Of a DNA stretch of 64,000 nt, positions 1 through 8,161 are shown piece by piece; positions within the stretch are counted from its first letter, which is position 1; each line of letters begins with the position of its first letter. The notes beneath the pieces were generated by a model. It had not been told where the DNA came from. It did no database searches and was given only the letters and a program-made list of their open reading frames with translations. The translations under genes and the position numbers were made by a program. Source of the stretch: Mycolicibacterium chitae (GTDB lineage: Bacteria > Actinomycetota > Actinomycetes > Mycobacteriales > Mycobacteriaceae); NCBI RefSeq assembly GCF_900637205.1, contig NZ_LR134355.1:4774001-4838000 (forward strand), given 5' to 3'.

Positions 1-74
1 GCCGACTCGGGGATGTCGCTCCAGTTCAGCTCGGCGACAAAGGAACTGATTCCGGTGGTGATATCGGTGCTCAT
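1..74 (-). CDS. MmgE/PrpD family protein, N-terminus only (cut by window edge)
   Basis: An ATG at 74 opens a leftward frame that stays open to the window edge and gives 24 residues beginning MSTDITTGISSFVAELNW. This start overlaps the stop of the preceding MmgE/PrpD gene by 4 nt (ATGA), as at the two junctions upstream of it. The short stretch resembles the usual N-terminus of MmgE/PrpD proteins (a helix followed by 'W..IP'), so it is most likely a fourth tandem family member. Only the first 5 percent of a ~450-residue protein is visible, so the family call rests mainly on context. Confidence 0.55.
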   Translation of the reverse strand, partial: MSTDITTGISSFVAELNWSDIPES

Positions 75-1429
75 GCGGGGGTGCCTTCCTGGTCGGTACG
101 GGCCGCGGTGTCGGCCAGGGCGCGGAACCAGCCCTGGGCGCTGGGTGCCGCGGCGACCGTGCGTGCGGTCTCGACGATCTCCTTCTCCCGGCCCGGCAGG
201 GTGCGTTCCACCAGCGCCAGCACCTTGTTGTCGAGTTGGTCGTCGGTCAACGGCACCTCGAGGCTGCCGCGGGCGTTCTGCACCGCGCAGGTCTCGGTGC
301 TGCCGTCGGCCAGGGTTGCCGTCACAGCGACTGCGGCCCTGGCCACCTCGGGGTCCGGTTGCAGCTGCACCTTGGCCCGCATGGCGATGACGGGTGCCGA
401 GCGCACGTGCGCGTCGTCGTAGGACCCGAGGGTCACCGGACCGTCCAGCACGCCGCAGGCCACGCCGTGCACGGTGGAGAACCGGGCGGCCAGCCCGTCG
501 GCGGGATCCGGATTGCCGGTCAGTTCCACCACCAGCGGGTGGCAGCGCACCTCGACGCGCTCGACCTCGCGTCCGCCCACCGCCTGATGCAGCGCCTCGG
601 CGGCCTCGATCGCGGGGTGGCTGACGATGCCGCACGGGTAGGGCTTGTAAGTGTTGTCCAGCAGTTCCCAGCGCTGCCCCCAGCCGTCGACGAGCTTGGC
701 CACGTCGAGTTCCGGTGCCAGCACCCGGAAGTAGCCGCGGGGTCCGTCCAGCGCCGTCGGCGAGGCGGTGAGCCCGTGCGCGGCCACCGTCGCCGCGACC
801 AGGCCATTGGCGGCGGCCTTGCCCGGGTGCAGCGGCTTGTTCATGGTGCCGAAGCCCTCGCGGTGCCCGATGGTCATGCTGGAGGCAACGCCTATCGCGC
901 GGCCGGTGGCCTCGGCGTCGAGCCCCATCAGCATCGCGGCGGCCATGGCCGCGCCGATCGGGCCCACGGTGCCGGTGATGTGCCACCCGGCGTCGTAGTG
1001 CGACGGCGACATTGCCACCGCGACCCGCAGCTGCAGCTCGATGCCGACGGCGAAGGCGCGCAACAACTCCTCACCGGTGCGGTCGTGCAGCCAGCTCGCG
1101 CCCAGTGCCGCGCCCAGGGTGGCGGCCCCGGGGTGCACGACGGTGGCCAGATGGGTGTCGTCGAAATCGTCGAGGTGCGCGGCGAAGCCGGTGATCAGCG
1201 CCGCCGACGGCGGGTCGAAGGTGTCGGCGCGCCCTGGGACGGGCACCTGTCCCGGCGCGCCCGTGCGGCGCATGCCGGCGGCGACGATGTCGGTCTCGGC
1301 GGTGGCCGCCGCACCGATCGTGGTGCCGACCACGTTCAACAGGGAGCGGACGGCCTCGGTGCGCACCGGGCCCTCCACCTGGTCGGCGACGGCGAGGGCC
1401 TGCGCGGCCAGTTCGGTCAGATCGATCAT
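71..1429 (-). CDS. MmgE/PrpD family protein (third of the tandem set)
   Basis: A 452-residue protein of the MmgE/PrpD fold, which includes 2-methylcitrate dehydratase (PrpD), cis-aconitate decarboxylase and iminodisuccinate epimerase. Family landmarks are visible: the DDFDDTH segment near residue 90, GWHITGTVG near 150, NKPLHPGKAA near 195 and KPYPCGIVSHP near 260. The length is normal for the family. An AGAAGGA ribosome site lies 7 nt before the ATG, and the start overlaps the preceding stop by 4 nt. Position in an operon with a tricarboxylate-type transporter suggests action on an imported di- or tricarboxylate. Which reaction it catalyses (dehydration, decarboxylation or epimerisation) cannot be read from sequence. 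Confidence 0.85.
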   Translation of the reverse strand: MIDLTELAAQALAVADQVEGPVRTEAVRSLLNVVGTTIGAAATAETDIVAAGMRRTGAPGQVPVPGRADTFDPPSAALITGFAAHLDDFDDTHLATVVHPGAATLGAALGASWLHDRTGEELLRAFAVGIELQLRVAVAMSPSHYDAGWHITGTVGPIGAAMAAAMLMGLDAEATGRAIGVASSMTIGHREGFGTMNKPLHPGKAAANGLVAATVAAHGLTASPTALDGPRGYFRVLAPELDVAKLVDGWGQRWELLDNTYKPYPCGIVSHPAIEAAEALHQAVGGREVERVEVRCHPLVVELTGNPDPADGLAARFSTVHGVACGVLDGPVTLGSYDDAHVRSAPVIAMRAKVQLQPDPEVARAAVAVTATLADGSTETCAVQNARGSLEVPLTDDQLDNKVLALVERTLPGREKEIVETARTVAAAPSAQGWFRALADTAARTDQEGTPA

Positions 1430-2688
1430 GTCGGGTCCTTCTGTGTCGAGGAGTCCTGTGTCGAGGCGTCCTGTGTCGAGGCGCCCTGGAAGAGGTCGGG
1501 GAGGTCGGCCCAGCCGGCGGCGAGTACGGTCTCGGCGCGGTCGCCGACGCAGTCACGTACCTTCTGCGCCAATTGATCTCGGCTGACCGGGCGGCCCGGC
1601 GCGCCGGGCGGGATGTCGATCTCCCCGCTGTGGGTTTCGCCGTCGGAGGTCGTCAGCTGCACCCGGACCACGTCGTCGAGCAGCCCGTCACCGCCCGGGG
1701 ACAGGTGGACGGTGACGTTGCGGGTGAGCCGGGCGACCTCGGGGCGATGCACGGCGTCATCGGAGAAGCTGTGGAATCCCGCGAACCGGTCGATGACGCC
1801 CACGGCCAGCGCGTGTTCGAGACAGAACTTCGCCTCGAGACCGGAAGTGGGCCGGTGATGCACCAGGGGCTGCACCGCGGATTCCTTGAGCCACACGTCG
1901 ATTCGGTCCACCCGGCTCGGATCGAGGTCGACGGCCACCTCGGCCGCGCAGGCGATGGGCCGTTGCAGCGCATAGCAGCACGGGTAGACCTTCACGGCCA
2001 GCCCGCCCGGGATCATCTCCGGCGAACCCAGCGCCAGGTCGAACGGCGGCTCGGAGACCAGCGCCAGCCACGCGTCGACCACCCGCAGGTCGGCCGAGGC
2101 GCCGTCGGCCGCCAGTTGGGCCGCCCGGATCCCGGCGTCCACCGCCAGGCCCACCTGGATGGCCTTGCCGTCGCTGCCGAAGGCGCGCTGCACCCCGCCG
2201 GCGCTGGACACCGCCAGCGCGATCGCGGTAGCGGTCCGCTCCACGTCCATGCCCATCGCGGTGGCCGCGACCGTCGCGGCGGCCATCGGGGCGGTCGTCG
2301 AAGTCGCGTGCCAGCCGCGCGAGTAGTGGTCCCAGCCCAGGGCCGCGCCCAATCGGGCCATCACCCCCGCGCCGGCCAGGTAGGCGCGCGCATCGCCGCC
2401 CGTGGCCGCCGCGGCGGGCACGCACACGGTGCTGATGTGGGTGGTCGACGGCAGGTGCAGGTCGTCGTAGTCGATGACGTGGGCCTGGGCCGCCCAGCGG
2501 GCCGCGGCCGGCAAGCCGGCGACCAGCGTGGTCAGCGGATGATCGGCGCCGGCCAGCGCCACGGCGACGGTGTCGATCAGCGCGGTCTGGGCCAGTTCCA
2601 GGTCCGCCGGACTCGGTACCGTCTCGACGGCCCAACCGGCCAGCGATTCCGCGGTGGTGCGCAGTTGCGCGGGGACCCCGACGGTCAT
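1426..2688 (-). CDS. MmgE/PrpD family protein (second of the tandem set)
   Basis: A 420-residue MmgE/PrpD protein, starting at the ATG at 2688 that overlaps the upstream stop by 4 nt; the open frame continues upstream but only as out-of-frame reading of the neighbour. Landmarks include IDYDDLHLP near residue 75, GWHATSTTAPM near 130 and KVYPCCYALQRP near 240. The usual Lys-x-x-His-x-Gly segment reads GKAIQVGLA, so the His found in sister proteins is Gln here, hinting at a different substrate or reaction. The last 20 residues are a low-complexity A-S-T-Q-D repeat encoded by a 15-nt tandem repeat (1441-1485) that lies outside the fold. Confidence 0.83.
   Translation of the reverse strand: MTVGVPAQLRTTAESLAGWAVETVPSPADLELAQTALIDTVAVALAGADHPLTTLVAGLPAAARWAAQAHVIDYDDLHLPSTTHISTVCVPAAAATGGDARAYLAGAGVMARLGAALGWDHYSRGWHATSTTAPMAAATVAATAMGMDVERTATAIALAVSSAGGVQRAFGSDGKAIQVGLAVDAGIRAAQLAADGASADLRVVDAWLALVSEPPFDLALGSPEMIPGGLAVKVYPCCYALQRPIACAAEVAVDLDPSRVDRIDVWLKESAVQPLVHHRPTSGLEAKFCLEHALAVGVIDRFAGFHSFSDDAVHRPEVARLTRNVTVHLSPGGDGLLDDVVRVQLTTSDGETHSGEIDIPPGAPGRPVSRDQLAQKVRDCVGDRAETVLAAGWADLPDLFQGASTQDASTQDSSTQKDPT
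1441..1485. repeat. three 15-nt tandem repeats at the 3' end of an MmgE/PrpD gene
   Basis: Three head-to-tail 15-nt units (1441-1455, 1456-1470, 1471-1485) differ at one position each. They encode A/S-S-T-Q-D repeats at the C-terminus of the gene ending at 1426 and sit just upstream of the ribosome site of the next gene. The pattern looks like replication slippage that lengthened the C-terminal tail. Confidence 0.9.
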
Positions 2689-4064
2689 CGGCGGGCCTCC
2701 GCGAGTGCGCCGGCGGTCAGCCGGCCGGTGATCTCGCCGATGTCCGCGCAGCCCTCGAGCGACCACAGCCGTTCCATGAGTTCGCCGGTGGCCGCGGCGT
2801 CGAGCACCGGTTCCATCAGGTCGACGGCCTTGGCGGTCACCTCGTCGTCGGTCATCGGATCGTCCACGGTGCCGCGCACCGCACCGATGTAGCGCTGCCG
2901 GGTGCGGCCGTCGGCGAGGGTGACCGTGACGTCGGCGGTGCGCACCCCGGCCTTCTCCGGGTCGGGCACCAGATCGGTGCGCTGGCGCAGCGCGGTGATC
3001 ACTGGGTCGGTCATCCGATCGTCGTCGTGGGCCATCGCGAAGGTGAACGCCCGGTCGACCAGCGTGCCGGCCACCAGGTACTGGCAGCAGATGTCGGGCA
3101 TCGAGCGGTTGTCGACCACCCGACACAGGTCGTGCGGCAACACGATTCGGATGTTGGCGACCTGCGCCGGGTCGATGGGCTCTTCCTCGACGAGTTCGAG
3201 CATCGCCTGGACCGCGGCCTGCGCGGGTGAGCCGACGGCGAACTTCTTGATGTTGGTGTGCATGATCTCGTAGCGCTCGCCGAGGCCGTCGGCCAGTTCG
3301 TCGCGGCGGACCTCGGCCGACAGGGCGTCCAGGAAGTTGGGCACGCCGCTGAACACGTCGTCGACGCCGTCGCAGCCCGAGGCGACCATCGCCGCGGCGC
3401 GCACGCCGTTGGACGCCGGCATGCCCGCGAACACGAACGCCTTCTCCACGTGGTTGGGGTCGCGCACCCAGCTGGTCACCCCCGAGGCGCTCTGGGCCGC
3501 ATACGACAGCGCGTGGCGGGCCTGCTCCTCGGTGAAGCCGTACAGGGTGCTGGCGGTGGCGGCCGCGCCGAACAGGCCGCAGTAGGCGTGGGTGCTGCGA
3601 CCGCTGGAATCGGTGTTCAGCACCGGCTTTCCGAGGCTGAGCACCACCCGGGTGCCCACGTCGTAGCCCGCGGCGACGGCGCGCAGCACCTGCTCCCCGC
3701 TGCTGCGGCGCAGATCGCCGACGGCCAGGGCGGCCGGGACGACGGCGCAGCCGGGGTGGCTGATGGAGCGCGCGTGCGAGTCGTCGGTCTCGTCGGCGTG
3801 CGCCGACATGCCGTTGGCCAGGGCGGCCTCGACCGGCGCGGCCCGCCCACCGCCGATGAGCACGCTGGCGCCGTCGGCCACGTCGGCGACGTAGGCCAGA
3901 CCGCGCTTGCCGGGCGGCAATTCGGCGCCGGAGACCATGGCGGCGATGGTGTCGATGACGTGGTGCTTGGTCTTGTGGAGCACTTCCGGCGGCAGCGGGG
4001 TCGATGCGGCGGCGCTCAGGAATTCGGCGAGGCGGCGGGTTTGCGCGCTGATCTCGGCAACCAT
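2685..4064 (-). CDS. MmgE/PrpD family protein (first of the tandem set)
   Basis: A 459-residue MmgE/PrpD protein. I chose the ATG at 4064 because a GAAAGGA ribosome site lies about 7 nt upstream and the product begins at the family's normal N-terminus (AEFLSAA then HHVIDTIAAM). Landmarks: HADETDDSHARSISHPG near residue 105, KAFVFAGMPASNG near 205 and KKFAVGSPAQAAV near 265. This copy differs from the two downstream copies in these landmark segments, so the three are diverged paralogues and not recent duplicates. It is the first PrpD gene after the SDR (61-nt gap) in the tct operon. Confidence 0.85.
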   Translation of the reverse strand: MVAEISAQTRRLAEFLSAAASTPLPPEVLHKTKHHVIDTIAAMVSGAELPPGKRGLAYVADVADGASVLIGGGRAAPVEAALANGMSAHADETDDSHARSISHPGCAVVPAALAVGDLRRSSGEQVLRAVAAGYDVGTRVVLSLGKPVLNTDSSGRSTHAYCGLFGAAATASTLYGFTEEQARHALSYAAQSASGVTSWVRDPNHVEKAFVFAGMPASNGVRAAAMVASGCDGVDDVFSGVPNFLDALSAEVRRDELADGLGERYEIMHTNIKKFAVGSPAQAAVQAMLELVEEEPIDPAQVANIRIVLPHDLCRVVDNRSMPDICCQYLVAGTLVDRAFTFAMAHDDDRMTDPVITALRQRTDLVPDPEKAGVRTADVTVTLADGRTRQRYIGAVRGTVDDPMTDDEVTAKAVDLMEPVLDAAATGELMERLWSLEGCADIGEITGRLTAGALAEARR

Positions 4065-4125
4065 CTGGGGTCCTTTCGGGGGTGTCGGCGATGTATTCGA
4101 AGTCCGCTGGTCAGGCGGAAAGTCG

Positions 4126-4878
4126 CTACATGTACGCACCGCCGTTCACCGAGAGCACCTGCCCCGTCACGTATCCCGCGTCCGGCCCGCACAGGTAGGA
4201 CACCGCGCCGGCGACGTCCTCGACCGCGCCGATGCGCCCGACCGGATTACCCTGCTCGGCCAGGTGCCGGTAGTGCTGCGCGGCGGTGCCGTCGTCGCCG
4301 AGGCCCGGGCGCCGTTCGGTGTCGATGTGTCCGGGCGAGACGGCGTTGACGGTGACGCCGGAACCGTCGGCCTCGTGGGCGCAGGCCTTGGTGAGTCCGA
4401 TCAGGCCGGACTTGGCCGTTACCACCGGAACTCGGCCGGCGGCGCCGGACTGTCCCGACATGCCGGCGATGTTCACAATGCGGCCCCACCCGCGTTCCCG
4501 CATGCCGGGCAGCACCGCCCGGGTGGTCAGGAACGCCCCGGTCAGCACGGTGGCCAGCACCGCGTCCCAGTTCTCGACCGTCATCGACTCGAGGGGTCCG
4601 TGCGCCCGGATGCCGGCGTTGTTGACGACGGCATCAACGGCGCCCCAGGCATTTTCGACGTCGTCGATCAGGCGGCGCACGTCGTCCTCGACGCCGATGT
4701 CACCGGCGAAGGCGCGCACCGCCTCGCCGGCCCCGGCCGCCGCCAATCCCTCGGCCGCCGCGACGACGCTGTCGCGGTCGCGTCCGGTCAGACATACTCG
4801 CCAGCCGTCGGCGAGAAGCCGGCGGGCGATCGCCAGCCCGATGTTGCGGCTGGCGCCCGTCACAATTGCGGCCCGCAC
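4126..4878 (-). CDS. SDR-fold oxidoreductase lacking the catalytic Ser/Tyr
   Basis: A 250-residue short-chain dehydrogenase/reductase of FabG-like length with a GTG start preceded by GGAGG at a 7-nt distance. The Rossmann motif TGASRNIG (residues 7-14) and the NNAG motif (near 87) are intact. The active site is not: the Y-x-x-x-K motif reads V152-V-T-A-K156, and the usual NISS segment reads NIAGMSG. The cofactor fold is therefore kept while the classical catalytic Ser and Tyr are missing. It lies 13 nt after tctA and ahead of the MmgE/PrpD genes, so it probably works on the same imported acid or acts as a non-canonical SDR. Confidence 0.85.
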   Translation of the reverse strand: MRAAIVTGASRNIGLAIARRLLADGWRVCLTGRDRDSVVAAAEGLAAAGAGEAVRAFAGDIGVEDDVRRLIDDVENAWGAVDAVVNNAGIRAHGPLESMTVENWDAVLATVLTGAFLTTRAVLPGMRERGWGRIVNIAGMSGQSGAAGRVPVVTAKSGLIGLTKACAHEADGSGVTVNAVSPGHIDTERRPGLGDDGTAAQHYRHLAEQGNPVGRIGAVEDVAGAVSYLCGPDAGYVTGQVLSVNGGAYM

Positions 4879-4891
4879 CCGGGCCTCCTCT

Positions 4892-6436
4892 CTAGTTGTA
4901 CTGCTCGGCCGGTTCGGGGTCGGGCGTGCTCGCGCCGCGGCGCTTGCGCAGACCCGAGACCGCCATCAGCGCCAGGGCGCCGATCAACAAGGCCCACAGG
5001 ATGTTCACGACGACCGACCCGAAGAAGTAGCTCGGCCCGTCGGCGAGTTGCAGACTGCGCAGCAGATACTCCTCGGCAAGCGGGCCCAGGATGATGCCGA
5101 GGATCAACGGGATCACCGGATATCCGTTGAGCCGCAACAACAGACCGATGACGCCGAAGAACAGCGCCAGGCCGACGTCGAAGATCGAGTTGCGGATGGC
5201 GTACACGCCGACCATCGACATGAACAGCACGGTGGGCACCAGGAACGACAGCGGCACCTTGGTCACCGACGCCAGCGGTCCGGCCAACACCACGCCCAGC
5301 GGGAGGATCAGGATGCTGGCGGCGATCAGCGCGATCGCCACCGCGTAGACCTCGGCGCTGTTGCTCTGCAGCACCCGCGGTCCGGGCTGGATGCCCTGCA
5401 GGTAGAACGCCGCGAGCACGACGGCCATGGTGGCGCTGCCCGGGATGCCGAGCGTGAACGTCGGGATCAGGCTGGAACTCGCCACCGCGTTGTCACAGGC
5501 CTCCGAGGCGATGATGCCCTTGTGGCTGCCCTTGCCGAATTCCTCGGGTGTCTTGGAGCGCCGCTTCTCGAACGAGTAGCTGATGAAGTTCGCGACCGCC
5601 GCACCCAGGCCGGGGATGAGCCCGAGGATGATCCCGACGCTGCTCGAGCGCGCCACCGCGCCCGGTTCCTTCAAGGTGGCCTTCACGCCGTCGATCGCGT
5701 CGCGGGTCTCCTTGCGCAGCCCGCCGGAGTCCACGGCCTGCTCGCGCTGCCGCTTCTGCATCAGCGTGGAGCCGACGAGCATCAGCATCTCGCTGATCGC
5801 GAAGACGCCGATCAGCGCCGCCAGGAACGGAATTCCGTCGTAGAGCTGCAGTTCGCCGAAGGTGAACCGGGTCTCGGCGGTCCCGGGACTGACCCCCACG
5901 ACGGCGAGCAGCAGGCCCAGCAGGCCGACCAGCAGCCCCTTGCGCGCCGACCCGCCCATCAGGGACGAGGCGACCACCAGGCCGAGCACGATGATGGCGA
6001 ACATCTCCCGCGCACCGAATTTCAGCGACAGCGCGCCGAGCGGTTGGAGCAGGAACAGCACGAAGAATCCGCTGATGACGCCGCCGAGGACCGAGGCCAT
6101 CCGGGCGATGCCGATCGCCAGCCCCGCTTGACCGCGTTTGGCCAACGGGTAGCCGTCCAGGGCGGTGACCGCCGAGCCGGCCTCACCGGGCACGTTGAAC
6201 AGGATCGCCGGGACCGCGCCGCCGAATTGCGCTCCGGCATAGATGCTCACGATGAGCACCAGGGAGTTCTCCAGCGGCAGGGTGATGGCGAACGGGAGCA
6301 GCAGGGCGGCGGTGTTGGAGGTGCTCAGGCCCGGCAGCACGCCGACGACAAAGCCCACCGAGACGCCGACCACCAGCCACATCAGCGGCGCGGGCTGCAG
6401 CAGCAGTCCCAGGCCCGCGGTGATGTTGTCCAGCAT
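4892..6436 (-). CDS. tctA: tripartite tricarboxylate transporter large permease TctA
   Basis: A 514-residue polytopic membrane protein with about 11-12 hydrophobic helices and the TctA signature glycines and prolines: VVGVLPGLSTSN near residue 32, AQFGGAVPAILFNVPGE near 70 and GLIPGLGAAVANF near 280. TctA is the large integral permease of the secondary, binding-protein-dependent TTT family, which imports citrate and other carboxylates. Its ATG shares one base with the tctB stop (TGATG), so the subunits are translationally coupled. The substrate is not readable from the permease. Confidence 0.95.
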   Translation of the reverse strand: MLDNITAGLGLLLQPAPLMWLVVGVSVGFVVGVLPGLSTSNTAALLLPFAITLPLENSLVLIVSIYAGAQFGGAVPAILFNVPGEAGSAVTALDGYPLAKRGQAGLAIGIARMASVLGGVISGFFVLFLLQPLGALSLKFGAREMFAIIVLGLVVASSLMGGSARKGLLVGLLGLLLAVVGVSPGTAETRFTFGELQLYDGIPFLAALIGVFAISEMLMLVGSTLMQKRQREQAVDSGGLRKETRDAIDGVKATLKEPGAVARSSSVGIILGLIPGLGAAVANFISYSFEKRRSKTPEEFGKGSHKGIIASEACDNAVASSSLIPTFTLGIPGSATMAVVLAAFYLQGIQPGPRVLQSNSAEVYAVAIALIAASILILPLGVVLAGPLASVTKVPLSFLVPTVLFMSMVGVYAIRNSIFDVGLALFFGVIGLLLRLNGYPVIPLILGIILGPLAEEYLLRSLQLADGPSYFFGSVVVNILWALLIGALALMAVSGLRKRRGASTPDPEPAEQYN

Positions 6437-6933
6437 CAGAATCCTCTGGCAAGGGGTAGGGGGACGCCGATCAGCATGGTGAACAGCACGTAGCCGAGGC
6501 CGATCAGCACCAACGGAAAGACAATCAGGACAAGGGGTTTACGCACACCCATGATCAATAGGCCGCCCAGGACCAGCAGGCCGGCGGCCGGGTAGAACCC
6601 GATGGGCTTGACCAGCCAGATCGACAGCGCGATCAGCGCGATGAAGCCCGCCACCCGCCAGGCGACCAGCCGGCCGTACTCGGGGTCGGGTTCGTCGCCG
6701 GCGGCGCGCTCGCGCAGGTCGGCGACCAGGTTCCAGACCCCGACGAGCACCAGCAGGCCGGCCAGCGCCCGGGGATAGCCCTTGTCGGCGGGGTTGAGAT
6801 CCACCGACATCATCCACGCCAGCACGCCGATGACGATGGCCATCCCCCCGGGCGCGGAGACGAGGGCAAGCCTCGCCCCCGCGCTGCCGGTGTGGTTCTC
6901 GGTCGCGGTCAAAGGATCAGCCGCCGAAGGCAT
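6436..6933 (-). CDS. tctB: tripartite tricarboxylate transporter small subunit TctB
   Basis: A 165-residue protein with about four hydrophobic helices, typical of the poorly conserved TctB small membrane subunit. It lies between the binding protein (17-nt overlap) and tctA (1-nt overlap). The tight overlaps on both sides and the size are the main support, because TctB proteins share little sequence. Confidence 0.88.
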   Translation of the reverse strand: MPSAADPLTATENHTGSAGARLALVSAPGGMAIVIGVLAWMMSVDLNPADKGYPRALAGLLVLVGVWNLVADLRERAAGDEPDPEYGRLVAWRVAGFIALIALSIWLVKPIGFYPAAGLLVLGGLLIMGVRKPLVLIVFPLVLIGLGYVLFTMLIGVPLPLARGF

Positions 6934-7921
6934 TCGGGTTCGCCTCGAGGAGTTGTTCGATGTCGGATTGCGACTGCGTGGCGAGTTCCTCGACCTCGTC
7001 CGGGGTCAGGTAGGCGACCTTGGACTCCTCGCCGAGGTCGGCCAGGGTGCTCAGGTAACCCTCGTTCTCGACCGAGGTCTTCAGGGCGTCGACAAGCATC
7101 TGGTAGCGCTCGGGGTTGTTGTCCCGACACTCGGCCGAGGCGAACACCACGTAGTTGGAGGCGTTGGCCGGCAGTTCCACCCCGAGTGCCTCGTTGATGG
7201 GCGGCGCGTCGTCGGTGACGTCGGGCCACTTGTTCTCGGGCTGGCTGACGGCGATCACGCGGGTGTCGTCGGCGATGGCCAGGCTGTTGAACACGCCGGC
7301 GTGGGTGGCGTCCACCTCGCCGCTGACCAGCGCGGTCCGCGAGGGCCCGCCGCCGTCGTAGCCGATGATGTTGAGGTCGATACCCAGGTCGCGCTCCATC
7401 TGGAGCAGGGCGATGTAGTTGTTGCTCTGCAGGTCAGAGACGCTGATCTTGATGGCGCCGGGCCGGGCCTTCGCGTCGTCCACGAACGCCTGGATGTCCT
7501 GCCACGGCGCGTCGTTGCGCACCCGGATGACGCCGGGTTCGATGCTGATCCCGCCGACCGGGGCGAAGCTGTCGAGGTCGTAGTCCACGGACTGGGTCAT
7601 GTAGGAGAACATCAGGTGCGGCACGCCGTGGGTGACGACGCTGGTGCAGTCGGCGCCGTTGGTGAGCATGGTCTGCGCGCCGATGGCGTAGCCGCCACCC
7701 TCCATGTTCTCGACGGTGGTCGTGGTCCCCAGCGCTTCGGCGAAGAACGGTTCCAATTGCCTTGTCGTGGTGTCGAATCCGCCGCCCGGGGCGCTGGACA
7801 CGACCCAGCGCAGCTTGGCGCCGGAGAAATCCGTGCCCTCGGACTCGGAGGCGCAACCGGAGAGCGCCAGGGCGACCGTGGCGGCGCCGACCAACATGGT
7901 GCGGGTGGTGTGACGTGTCAT
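6917..7921 (-). CDS. tctC: TctC-type (Bug family) solute-binding lipoprotein
   Basis: A 334-residue extracytoplasmic solute receptor of the TTT transporter. The ATG at 7921 is chosen because it yields a clean lipoprotein signal peptide with lipobox LALSGC (Cys23); earlier in-frame starts would add an unlikely 48-residue tail. The mature part has Bug-family features: RWVVSSAPGGGFDTTTRQL near residue 40 and AYLTPDEV near the end. It captures the substrate outside the membrane and delivers it to TctBA. It is first in the operon; the 240-nt region upstream carries inverted repeats likely used by the adjacent IclR or GntR regulators. Confidence 0.93.
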   Translation of the reverse strand: MTRHTTRTMLVGAATVALALSGCASESEGTDFSGAKLRWVVSSAPGGGFDTTTRQLEPFFAEALGTTTTVENMEGGGYAIGAQTMLTNGADCTSVVTHGVPHLMFSYMTQSVDYDLDSFAPVGGISIEPGVIRVRNDAPWQDIQAFVDDAKARPGAIKISVSDLQSNNYIALLQMERDLGIDLNIIGYDGGGPSRTALVSGEVDATHAGVFNSLAIADDTRVIAVSQPENKWPDVTDDAPPINEALGVELPANASNYVVFASAECRDNNPERYQMLVDALKTSVENEGYLSTLADLGEESKVAYLTPDEVEELATQSQSDIEQLLEANPNAFGG

Positions 7922-8161
7922 TCGATATCCGATCGTCTGTGATCTGGGTCGCGGTCTAGTTATGGCCGTACATTTCTGAGTCAACATTTCAGTGGATGTG
8001 AATCTTCTAATGTCTGCGCAGTTCAGCCCAACCATCAGGCCGCCTGATCCGCATGCGCGCAGCACAAAGAACGTACGGCCATTTGCGCAAGCTTTCCGCG
8101 TAGCGGGAAGGCCATCCGCGCTACGGGAACGTTAGGGGTGCGGCCCCATGTGTGTCAAGCG
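7922..8161 (-). promoter_or_regulatory. control region of the tct operon with inverted repeats
   Basis: This 240-nt region separates tctC from the end of the iclR gene. It holds a perfect 10-nt inverted pair, ATGGCCGTAC at 7962-7971 and GTACGGCCAT at 8073-8082, about 100 bp apart, which could support looping by a dimeric regulator. A second inverted repeat has arms CGTAGCG (8099-8105) and CGCTACG (8119-8125) around 13 nt; it may end the iclR transcript or serve as another operator. No gene is visible here. Confidence 0.55.

Noticed and set aside
236..1576. Long rightward open frames over the MmgE/PrpD genes
   Set aside because: They lie opposite well-conserved genes, are Arg/His/Gly-rich with no domain and come from high GC at third positions.
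2689..3126. Extended start for the second MmgE/PrpD gene
   Set aside because: The added part is an out-of-frame copy of the neighbour and is Arg-rich; the 4-nt overlap start at 2688 is much better.
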